Assembly: GCA_036346375.1 (NCBI GenBank)
Contig: CM070500.1
Span: forward strand, 78,348,437-78,412,436
DNA length: 64,000 nucleotides
Reading direction: 5' to 3'
From: Guadua angustifolia
Taxonomy: Eukaryota > Streptophyta > Magnoliopsida > Poales > Poaceae
In this document: positions 10,961 to 20,836 of the stretch, piece by piece
Numbering within the stretch: position 1 is the stretch's first letter
How the letters are laid out: each line of letters opens with the position of its first letter
Program-made: the position numbers and the translations under genes
Notes under the pieces: model-generated
Seen by the model: the letters and a program-made list of their open reading frames with translations, nothing else
What the model was told of the DNA's origin: nothing
The model's database searches: none

Positions 10961-13900
10961 ATGGACCGTAAGGAATGGATGTATCGAAAAGTCGTTTGAG
11001 TCTTGAATTTGGAGGGGTGTTAAGGAGTTCAAAAAATTGCGAAGAGGACATTGTGAGGAGGTGTAAACTTCATATATTGTCCTTGCATTGATTGCACCAA
11101 TCTGAGAAGATTTAACAACTTCGGCTCAAATCGAGGACCACGATTCGGCGTGGCTTTGTGAGGAATTACACGTGTTGGATCCATCACGGCGAGACAGTGG
11201 TACCCTTCGGTGTGTGCGAAGATACGGTGAAACCGGATGACGAAGTTGCACATGATATGTTTGAGGATGAGAATTTGGAGCAAATGTTGCGGGATGTGGA
11301 GGGTAATTACACGGAAAGAGAGTTCAAAAGTTTAAAAGCTTGATGGAAGGCGATGCCAAACCCATTGTTCACAGGTTGCAAAGCGGAATACACCAAGTTG
11401 GGTTCGGTCCTTGCATTGTTCGAATCAAGGCAAAACTCCGTTGGACGATACAAGTTTCAATGCACTTCTAGTTCTTCTATCGGATGTGCTTCGAGTAAGG
11501 AAGCGAGTTGCCAACAAGCATTTATGAAGCGAAGAAGCTCTGTGTCCCATGGGAATGGAAATAGAAAGGATACATGCATGTCCTAATGATTGCATCTTGT
11601 CCGTAACGCATATCGAGCTGCACGTTTGTCCGATGTGCGGTGTGCCCCGGTACAAACAAAAGGAGAAGCGTGAACGACAAGAAGCGTAAGAGCCGAGGCA
11701 ACGATGGTGAAGAGGTCACTAAAGGTGCACCGCCAAGGTATTGTGGTACTTGCCCATCATTCCCGTCTTGGCGGTTGTTTGCAAATCGGAGAGGCAAAAT
11801 TGTTGTGTTGGCATTATGAGTCTCGAAGGAAGATGGCAAGCCGAGACACCTGGCGATTCGGCTCAATGGAGAAACATCGATTGGAAACATGAGGAGTTTG
11901 GTGCGAAATGAGGAACATAAGGTTTGGGTTGAGTACCGATGGAATGAATCCGTTTGGTAACATGAGCACGTCCGCGGCAAAGACGTGGCGATTCATTGTG
12001 TATCTACAACCTCCTCCTTGGTTGTGCATGAAGCGGAAGTATATCATGATGTCCTTGCTAATCTCGGACCCAAACAGTAGGAAATGATATTGATGTGTAC
12101 CTTGCACCATTGATCGAGGATTTGGTACAATTGTGGAATGAGGGGGTCGTGGTGTGGGATGCATACAAAGAGAGTATTTCACCCTCGAGCTATGGTATTT
12201 TGTACCATAAATGATTTCCGCCGCTTGGTAATTTGGCGAGGTACTGATCTGAAAGGAGCCAAAGCGTGTCCTATCTGTGAAGAGGAGACGAGAGCCTATG
12301 GCTACCGAATTCCAAGAAAACCGTGTATATGGGTCACCGTGAGGTTTCTACCTCGAAGTCATCGATCTTAGTAAAATGGATGACAAATTTGATGGGAAGA
12401 GGAAGTCCGTTGACCCCGCACCTATGAGTGGAAGGCAAGTATATTCACGTGTGGAGGATATTGAACTTGATGCGGAAAGAGTCGTAAATCTGCTTACGTA
12501 CTAGGACAATTTGGAAGAAGAGGTCCATATTTTGGGACTTGCCGTCTTTGGAAGGAGTTAGATGTCCGATATTGTATTGATGTCATGCACGTTGAGAAGA
12601 ATGTCTGCGACAATTTGGTTGGTATCTGCTGAACATACAGGGAAGACCAAGGATGGTGTGAATGCTCGTCGCGACATGGCCTACATGGGAATCGGGCCCG
12701 GGCTTGCGGTGATAGAGGAGGATGGGAAAGGTCCGTACATCCCATTTGCATGCTACACCTGTCCAAGAAGGAGAAAGAAGATCTCTGCAAATGTCTCCAA
12801 GGTATTAAAGTTCCATCGGCTACTCCGCAAACATTAAGAAGCCGGTGTCCATGGATGATTTGAAGTTGTTGGGCATGAAGTCCCACGATACGCCATGTCT
12901 TGATGACCCAAATGCTCCTGGGCCGCTATCGAAAATATTACTCTTTGAGGATGTCGGTTTGCAATCCTGGCTCTGTTATTTCTTCAATGCGATCTCCGCA
13001 AGTTATTGACCACGATATGCTAGACAACTTACAGAGTGAGGTGGTGCAGACTCTATGTCAGCTTGAGATGCATTTCCCACCATCGTTCTTCGACGTCATG
13101 GTCCATCTTGTTGTTCACCTTGTCAGAGAGATTAAGATATGTGGCCCCGCATTCTTACGTTACATGTATCCGTTCGAGAGGTACATGGGTATATTAAAGT
13201 CCTACGTGAGGAATCGGTCGAAACCTGAGGGTAGTATTGTGGAAGGTTATGGGGCTGAAGAGGTTATTGAGTTCTGCGTGGACTATCTCGGGAGAAGACA
13301 AGCAATCGGTGTTCTCTATCTCGCCATGAGGGCGGACTATCTCGCAAAGGCTGTTGAAGCGAAACTAACGAGGCCACAGCTTTGATATGTATTGCAAAGC
13401 GCATCGATCAGATCTTTGCAAAGACCTGAGAAGTTGCGAGGTATATCGAAGCGGCACAAGTCGATTTTACGAGAAGAGAATCCACATATGGATGAGCTTT
13501 CCATCATGCGAGAACACAGCGATAGATTTCTAACATGGTTCAAGCAGAGGCGAGAGGTCTCTGTTAGTGATACTATCAAATGGTTGGTGACGGACCTAGA
13601 TTTAATGTCTGACATGGCGAGTACGATATTAATGGGTACACCTTTTACACTGAAAGTCAGGATGCGAAGAGTACTGTTCAAAACAGCGGTGTCAGCATAG
13701 ATGCTTTGTCCGATGAACATCACTGGAAAGGAGGATCCTCAATGGCAATGAACTCTTATTACGGGGTGATCGAAGAAATTTGGGAGCTCGATTACGGAAT
13801 ATACCAGATTCCATTGTTCCGATGTAAGTGGGTGGGACTTCCACATGGAGTGAAGGTCGACAAGAGAGGTTTTACTCTTGTGGATCTCAACAGACTTCGC

Positions 13901-14129
13901 CTATAAAGATGACCCATTCAGATTACGAAGCAAGCAAATCAAGTCTTCTATGTGCGTGATCCGGCCAATCCGAGGTTGCACGTCGTCCTTTATGGTAGCG
14001 GCGGATCGTTGGTGTCGAAAATGTCATAGATGAAGAAGAATCGACCAATTCGATGAAATACCTCCGTTTGCGGATGGGGCTGTCTTAGCGGTGACAACGA
14101 CACACATGGAAGAAATTATATGCGTGTAG
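10961..14129 (+). pseudogene. CACTA tnp2-type transposase, many frame breaks
   Basis: The family start MDRKEWMY is at 10961. Order along the gene: transposase-associated N-terminal domain (10961-11200, then NYTCWIHHGE at about 11164); Transposase_21 (about 11350-12400), with YEAKKL, a degraded HACPNDC block, STDGMNPFGNMS and YLQPPPWLCMKRKYI; DUF4218 (about 13020-13330), with LEMHFPPSFFDVMVHLVVHL and MYPFERYMGILKSYVRNR; and DUF4216 (about 13740-13990), with YYGVIEEIWELDYGIYQIPL and VDKRGFTLVDLNRL. These are the known domains of plant CACTA TNP2-like transposases, which act at the transposon ends in the nucleus. The reading switches between all three frames, with at least ten breaks. Some may be sequence errors (see findings), so 'pseudogene' is provisional. 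Confidence 0.88.
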
Positions 14130-14579
14130 ATCATCAAGAAGGGTTATATTGTAAATAAAAGGAGTACATCATTGTATCAGTTGATATGTGTTTGCAAAGG
14201 TTATGTGTACGTATGAAACTTTCTCAAATTTTGTCAATGCATTGTGGTATGTAGCTACTTAATGGAATAAAAAGAAGGCACTCTACATCAAATCATTTTT
14301 GGGAATTTTCAGAATACTTGGACTTTATTTGAGAAAGATTTGACTTTTCTACTCTTTGACCAAAAAGTATGCCTACAAAGTGAATTTGGGCTTCGTTTTC
14401 AATGCTTACTCATTTTGCCAAAATCCTTTTAGAAAAGATCGTAGTATCACAAAGTATGTTTCTCGCAAACTTTCAAATAATTCCAACTATGTGTGCAAAA
14501 GATATGGCCTTTTCACTCTTTGATCGATATCTCTGTAAATTCAGATTGTATGGTTTGTCGGAAAACAAACAAGGCCTAT
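14130..14579. other. tnp2 3' flank within the CACTA
   Basis: AT-rich sequence between the tnp2 stop and the internal array. Nothing recognisable beyond a likely 3' UTR. Confidence 0.4.
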
Positions 14580-14910
14580 ATTTGTATCGGTTCTTATTCT
14601 AAAGCGACACATATACATAATCATTTGTATCGGTTTTGTAATAAAACCGATAGTAATATTATCCTTCGATTGTATCGGTTTTACTTTAGAACCGATAGAA
14701 ATATCACTCTAGGGTTTTCCTTAGTACAAGTATTTCTATCGGTTTTACTTTAGAACCGATAGAAATATCACTCTAGGGTTTTCCTTAGTATAAGTATTTC
14801 TATCGGTTTTCTTTTACAAACCCGATAGAGATACTATAATTGTATCGGTTTTAGTTGAAAACCGATAGAATATGCTCAATATTTCTATCGGTGTTTTTGG
14901 AAACCGATAG
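14580..14910. repeat. Internal CACTA repeat array
   Basis: At least six units of tatcggtttt...aaaaccgata lie head to head, including two near-identical copies of about 70 bp starting gtatttctatcggttttact. They resemble the terminal arrays but differ in the bases around the ctatcggtt core. The array separates the two CACTA genes and is followed by a leader-like region, so it may serve the second gene as the left terminal array serves the first. Confidence 0.8.
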
Positions 14911-16373
14911 TAATGAGGAGAGTGAACAATTTACTCGCGCTCCTCCATTTTTTTGCCCTAGCTCCCGCCCACTCTGAATTGCTCCCGACCACGATTTCTT
15001 CGCCTCCACCGCCAACGTCATGCCGACTCCTCCCATTGCCGAATCGCCGCACTCCTTCCTCCTCTCCTCCTCACGCCTGCACTCCTTCCCCGCCGCCGAC
15101 TCCCCCACCGTCGACTCCTCCCCGCGACTCTTCCCCACGCCAGACTCTTTCCCCACGCCGAAGTCGCCCCCACGCCGACTCCTCCCCCTTGACTCTTCTT
15201 CCCCACGCCGTCGACTCCTCCCGACTCCTCCCCGCTTGTTGACTTATTCCCCACGCCGCCGACTCCTCCCCCTTCTTAGTCTTTGTTACATTGTAAGTTT
15301 TTCAGATCTCGCATTTGTTTCTTCTTTGCCGGAGGGAGAGGTATTGCTCGTGATGATAATAGGGTAACTAATGATAGAGACAATTTGTCCTATGAATGAG
15401 GCCTTAAACCGTAGACTTACATGCTTTAGAAGTTTTGATTCAATCATTGCATGAAAGTCTGAAGTACTGCTTAGTTCAATTTGTTCATCTGTGATTAAGT
15501 TAATATGTTCCAAGAGACTCAATTTGGCTCGGCTAGCTTTGTGATCATCACGGTGACTTCTTTAGTTCAATTAACTTTCCGATCGAATTGTGTCGATGAA
15601 GTAATCATTTATCGCTGATTTTTCTATCGCTTAATTCAATTGTTAACATAGTGGACTGATCACAGATTAGCTTTGTTGTTCGGTTGGTATATTTGATATA
15701 TACTGATCTGATTATATATATATTGTTCTGAACTCAACCTGTTAGTTAAGACTTCAATAGCAGTGACTTTTATTGTCAATTCTTGTTGTGCATGATAAGG
15801 TAGTAAGGGTTTGAGGCCTTATTTACTAAATTGATTGTTTTGCCGATTTGTGATTGTAGTTGAAGGTTTATAACCTTCAAATATACCCAAAATCTGAGAG
15901 CAATCATTCATAAATACTCCAAATTGCCATAGTAGACATGATTCTTCTCATGAATGCTATAGTCTGCATAATTTATTTCGTCTTCTCAATTATGTCAGTA
16001 TGGTCATTTTTGAATCATGTATATGAACTCATACTGTTATATGGAATAATAATTAAAAACTTGCTCTTATACTCGCTTCTCTTCTTTCAATCCAGTCAAT
16101 ACCCAATATCAATAGATTAATAGACTATCCTATCACTTTATATGATTCTGAATTCTGATTTTTCTCTATGCTTGGTGTATCTCTTGGATAGTCCTGGTAT
16201 TTTACAAAGTTAGCACTGCAAAAGTATTCATACATTTCTATATAGCATAATCTTTCCATATGCAGTGATTGCTTGTTCATATATGCAGTGATGGCTTGTA
16301 GCAACTTTTGAGTATGCCAGTGGTATAGTTATTTCAATCTTAATTGCATATTACTTTTTTTATCTCAGCATAT
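14911..16373. other. Leader-like region of the second CACTA gene
   Basis: It begins with a strongly C- and CT-rich stretch (about 14990-15280) built from degenerate gactcctcccc units. That sequence creates several overlapping open frames with no protein family. From 15300 to 16373 it is AT-rich with no coding content. By position it is promoter, 5' UTR and intron of the gene that begins near 17217. Confidence 0.5.
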
Positions 16374-16486
16374 GTTAGAGTTTAGGTTGCGTAACCTACG
16401 TCTCCCTGCTCGAGAGTGTTAATTATAAATATGCCGGAATAGCATATTTATAAACAAGCGCTCGAATTGTCCACGTTTTTGATTAG

Positions 16487-16685
16487 TTAGAGATATGTCA
16501 GTTGAGGCAAGTTCTGGTGTTGTACAACTCACGAGTAGATTTGATAGCGTTTCCCAATTGTTCTCCTGATACACACCTCTTGACTTGTTGTCGAGACGTG
16601 TATCCGGAGAACAATGGGAGATGTCATTAAATTTTCTCCGAGTAGTACAACGGCTTAGGAACTTGCCCAACCACATATCCTCGAA
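16487..16685. repeat. Long hairpin, copy 2, upstream of the second CACTA gene
   Basis: This is a diverged copy of the hairpin at 10430-10633 in the same orientation. Arms again pair gcaagttc with its complement, ttgtacaactc with a variant of its complement, and the gttctcc...gatacac block with gtgtatccggagaac. The surrounding unit (about 16374-16728) matches 10312-10676, including the tail tttagag(g/a)ttaggagtcatcgttg. Confidence 0.78.
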
Positions 16686-16930
16686 TGGGATTAGGACCAA
16701 ACCTATTTAGAGGTTAGGAGTCATCGTTGAAGATCATTCGTTTCTCGCTTTTGTTGTCAATGAGTCGTTGCTTTACATGATTTATTGTCAACTTCACATA
16801 ATTGCTACTTAATTGCTTTATCTCATGTCAAATATATGACCATGTCGATAAGAAAATGAAAATGTCGCAACTAGAGAGCATCGACTCATCGCCAGATGTA
16901 ACCAATTAGCTGCTTCCCGAGGGCCGAGCG

Positions 16931-17030
16931 AACTTCAAGTGTCGAGCCGAGCCAACTTCCAAGTGTCGAGGGGCCGAGCGAACTTCAAGTGTCGAGCCGA
17001 GCCAACTTCCAAGTGTCGAGGGGCCGAGTA
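16931..17030. repeat. 50-bp tandem duplication
   Basis: Two adjacent copies of a 50-bp unit beginning aacttcaagtgtcgagccga and ending gggccgagcg (second copy ends gggccgagta). It lies just before the second CACTA gene. Confidence 0.9.
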
Positions 17031-17216
17031 AGGTGAGGAAGGCCCGAGGACCGAGTAAAGGGGCCACAGGAGAACACCGCAGTTCTCCAGCTCAATGCCA
17101 CGGGGTTTGCACGGTCCTCCTAAGTACAAGGGGCGATACCGCTCATTCCTCGCCAATTGGTGAGGGAGAGGGTTGCCATAACAGTTAAGGACCGGAGAAA
17201 GGAGGTCACGAAAGCG

Positions 17217-20200
17217 TAAGAACCTACTGTGGGACGAGGTGAAGGGCAAATGGATTATAGAAGAGGAGGATTTAAACAATGCCAAAGCGATGCGCCATGA
17301 AGAGGATGGGTGTGGCTTTGAGGCACTTCGGGGCTACATGCATAGTGAGTACGTCTTTGAAAGGCCTTACACCATTCGAGAAGTATCCGCTCGTGACTCC
17401 GATGTTTGGGAGGAGTTCACGAGATCAAGGGTACGCCTGGAGGCGAGGAGCCGAGATGAAGAACATTGGTATCCAGAGGCGTAACACGCACCCGCACCAC
17501 CTCGGTTGGCTCTGAAGGAAGAAAGCGAGAATGGGCGCGAGTAACCGAGGAGTCGCGAACTCGGGACGGCGGTTTTACTCCCACATATGTGAGGAGCGGC
17601 ACGTGATCGGGTATTAGCGAGACAAAGAAATCCATGGACGGGCAGCTGGTAGTACCAAACCCGCTACTGCGCAAGTCGTCTCCACCATCGTAAGTCAGAA
17701 ACTTACTACATTGCGATCAACCATTCTGTTGTATTTCAGATCTAATTCAGTACTCCCCTCTTGCAGGAGGAGGTCACCAGAGGAAAGAGCAGGGACCTTT
17801 GTTAGCCAAGGGTCAAATGACATCTTGTCCTCCGCGATCGGGAAGTCCGACCATAAGGGCCGGTACTTGCCGAGGGCGGGCATACGAAGAAGACGTGCCA
17901 AGACGAGGTTAGGAGTGCGGGGCAAGATCATGGGAGGCACGCACGGGCGCATGAAGGACACGCCAGGAGGAGATCAAGGAGGAGATGAGGGGGAGATGAC
18001 GCGCGTGAGCGAGATGAGGGTAGAGATGGACCGCTTGAGGGCCGAGATGATGGCGATGTTCTCCTGCAGTCGAGCGGATGACCCCGCCACTGCATGTAAA
18101 CTCAGGCTGCCGACCCAGAACAAGGGTCTAAAACGATAAGGCCGGTCCGCAGCTAAAGGTAATAGTTAATTTTGCATGGCTTCGAGGTGCGAGGGTAACT
18201 CCCCAATATTTTCTCTTAAGTTGCGCACCTCTTGCGGCGCCTCTGAAGTGCCGCTCACGCCGGCGGAAGACGGATTTCTGTTGAGGCTGCAGCGCGGGTT
18301 GCATTTCCATGCAACGAGACCGACATAAAGGCATGGTCACCTTTGGGGAAGGGCTACATGAGGTCGGTGGACTACGCCCACGGCCTTCTTATCACATGTG
18401 CTCGAGTTCCCCCAACGAAGAGATCACCACTCTCGGGCAGCGCACATGTCGCTCATCAAATGGCCCACGGCAGCGCCGTCTCGGTCAAGGTAAAAACCTC
18501 GCTTCTTCCTTGCATGCCATTCCAAAGAGTATTGCAACAAGTTGTTCATACGCGTGCTTTGTAGGTTCAATCTGCACTGCGCCTCCTCCCACGATCATGG
18601 ACGAGTCCCGCACAGCAGTAATCGAAATGGTGCATAAAAGGGCTACCACGACACCCACAGAACCACCGAGGCCTCCGCTAAAAAGCCAAGGCTCACACAG
18701 CACCACAGTGCCCTCTCGTGCACAGAAAAGCCTCAAACCCCGCCTCGGAGACTCCTTCGCCCGAAAGGAGAGCCAGACAGCCACGAACCACCGAGGCCTC
18801 CGCTAAAAGCCAAGGCTCACACAGACCACAGTGCCCTCTCAGTGCAGTGAAAAGCCTCCAACCCCCGCCGGAGACTCCTTGACGCCCGAAAAGGAGAGCC
18901 GCACTGAGCCACAAGAAGCCCTATAATTTTAAGGCGATGAACATGGAAAGCCCTACGTCTCTCGCGAAATTGAATACTTTAGGCTTGTGGACTCGATACT
19001 CCATGGATGGTACATTGACAAAGTGAAAGGGAACGAGCGTCGGGTCGACTTCAATGTTAGGTACAAAGGACATTTCCACCGTGAGGACGACGGGACATTT
19101 CGGTCGCTTTTGAGGATCTGTTCGTCTCTACCAAATGATCTCCATCGACGTTTCCACTGTATGCGATCCTCGACACCGTGAGTATCGCACCACGTAGCAT
19201 GACCTTAGAACTTCCATAGGATTTTGCATTATGCTTCGTAATATTCAATACGAGTTGCGGCAATGAGGCAAATGAGTCGTGACGAATCGACAACTAATTG
19301 GGTTAAATCGACCACGAGTGGTGTCCGCAACGATGGCTAGGCTTCAACCGCAATGGCTTGCCGGCTACATCAAGGGTGCGTTGAAAGTCGAGGCCAAGAA
19401 GGACTTCATTCTATTCCTGCACCACGAGGAGTAAGTACTACTACACCCTTCAATTACTTGTACGCACTTCAACCGTATGTGAACTTATTTCCTTTGCATA
19501 CCATTTAATAAGCAACCATTGGGTCCTACTCGTGATCATTCCGAGTAACAACGTGGTCTACACTTTTAATTCCATTGAGAAGAGACCGATGGCTCTCGCG
19601 ATCAAGCCTCCTTTGGAGCGAAAGTGCACTACTCTTATGTAACACTTTACGTATTTAACTACGTACATTCATTATTTTGTACTTAACAAATCTCTCCAAT
19701 GTATATAGGGGTTTCTCGACTACGCCGCAGTATGAGGAGAAACACGATCTAAAAAAGGGCTCCAAGTCGAGTATGTGCGCTTCAAGGTACAAGTGGCGCT
19801 CCCTATATAAGATTTAGATTTCGACATATTTTCTTCGTCTCTTAATTTCTTTTCTTTCTTCACGATGCCATCAACAGGCAAATGACGACCCATCATGGTT
19901 TGTATGTCATGCATCACATGCCGATCTTGATTAGCCTCTCGCACCGCTTCCCCGGTATATATGTACATGCATAATAATACAAGTAGCCTTTCACATAGAA
20001 ATTTCAAAACTTAAATTAAAACACTCGTTTCTATTTTGCGACTCTCAATATCCCCTCAAGAGTATAGACCGCACTACGCTCAACAAGATAAGGGACCACT
20101 TATGCTGCTGGTACCGGATGGAATGTTTGGTGGAGGACGGACGGTTTAGAGATCCCAAAGCTCGTACTAGGCTATATGTGAACAATATTACAAATCTGAA

Positions 20201-20228
20201 TGGGATTACATGTGTACATGATGGTTAA
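17217..20228 (+). pseudogene. CACTA second gene: Transposase_24 plus Ulp1-like protease
   Basis: The first part (about 17240-17700) fits Transposase_24 (Ptta/En/Spm): VWEEFTRSR, then EEMKNIGI, then HPHHLG. A charged, probably coiled-coil stretch follows (EMRVEMDRLRAEMMAMF near 18018-18068). A repeated Pro-rich linker covers 18663-18905. Then come YIDKVKGNERRVDFNVRY near 19011, an exon near 19330-19431 (QWLAGYIKGALKVEAKKDF), and a C48/Ulp1-type protease core: NHWVLLVI with the catalytic His-Trp at 19517-19522, VVYTFNSI, and GLYVMHHM. The last exon ends at 20228. Ulp1 domains are known passengers of plant CACTA elements. In this copy the catalytic Asp is Asn (19568-19570) and the catalytic Cys position before Gly is His (19894-19896). 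The frame is broken repeatedly, and exon borders are approximate. Confidence 0.72.
18663..18905. repeat. Tandem repeat of about 130 bp inside the second CACTA gene
   Basis: Two copies begin accaccgaggcctccgctaa and run through cacagtgccctctc to cgaaa(a)ggagagcc. They encode a Pro/Ser-rich linker. The copies differ by small indels, so they do not stay in one frame. Confidence 0.85.
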
Positions 20229-20439
20229 GCATGTGTCGCTTGTAACAAAGTATTCATTTTCTGAATGTGATATGTATTTGTTGTAACAATTAAAGTATTC
20301 ATTTTACGTGAATGAGTTGTATTCATTTTCTATGAATGTGAATGTGATATACATGTCAGTATGTTTGTGATATGTGCATATATATATTTGTGTGAAATAT
20401 GTGCTGATTGGAGGGTCAATTGGAAAGTAGCACACCCCT
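20229..20439. other. 3' flank of the second CACTA gene
   Basis: Short AT-rich stretch with several repeats of gaatgtgatatg-like words; probably 3' UTR. Nothing else seen. Confidence 0.4.
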
Positions 20440-20833
20440 TCATCTCTATCGGTTCTCACAAGAAAATGATAGAGATGACATTGTCATCTCTATCGGTTTT
20501 TTGTAAGAAATGATAGAGATAATGTTTACATCTCTATCGGTTCCTACAAGAAAATGATAGAGATGAACTAATCATCTCTATCGGTTCTTCGAAAGAAAAT
20601 GATAGAGATGAACTCATCATCTCTATCGGTTCTTCGAAAGAAGCGATAGAGATTATAATATAATCTCTATCGCTTCTTTCGAAGAACCGATAGAGATGAT
20701 GAGTTCATCTCTATCGGGCAAGAACCGACTGTAATAATAGCGCCTCATCTCTGTCTAACCGCTTAGTGTCGCCACCAGAACCGATTGCGATGATAAAAAA
20801 GAACCGATTGTGATGTGTAAACGTGTAGTAGTG
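20440..20833. repeat. Right subterminal repeat array of the CACTA
   Basis: Units of catctctatcggttct alternate with the complement-like aatgatagagatga, ending in the gtagtagtg terminus. The array mirrors the left end in layout but has tctctatcgg where the left end has tcactatcgg. Confidence 0.88.
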
Positions 20834-20836
20834 ACT

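Larger units (their letters stand above)
9465..20833 (+). mobile_element. CACTA (En/Spm) DNA transposon, 11.4 kb, nested in copia
   Basis: The left end is CACTACTACAG and the right end reads ...GTAGTAGTG, so the terminal inverted repeat is CACTACTACA. The 3-bp target duplication is ACT (9462-9464 and 20834-20836). Subterminal arrays of ctatcggtt/aaccgatag units lie at both ends. Two plus-strand genes are inside: a tnp2-type transposase (10961-14129) and a Transposase_24/Ulp1-like gene (17217-20228). A third repeat array and a second copy of a long hairpin lie between them. Many frame breaks are present. The complete ends, TSD and intact gene order suggest a nearly full-length element. Confidence 0.95.

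Noticed and set aside
14913..15367. Three overlapping plus-strand and one minus-strand open frames
   Set aside because: Composition artefact of C- and CT-rich repeats in a transposon leader; no protein family.
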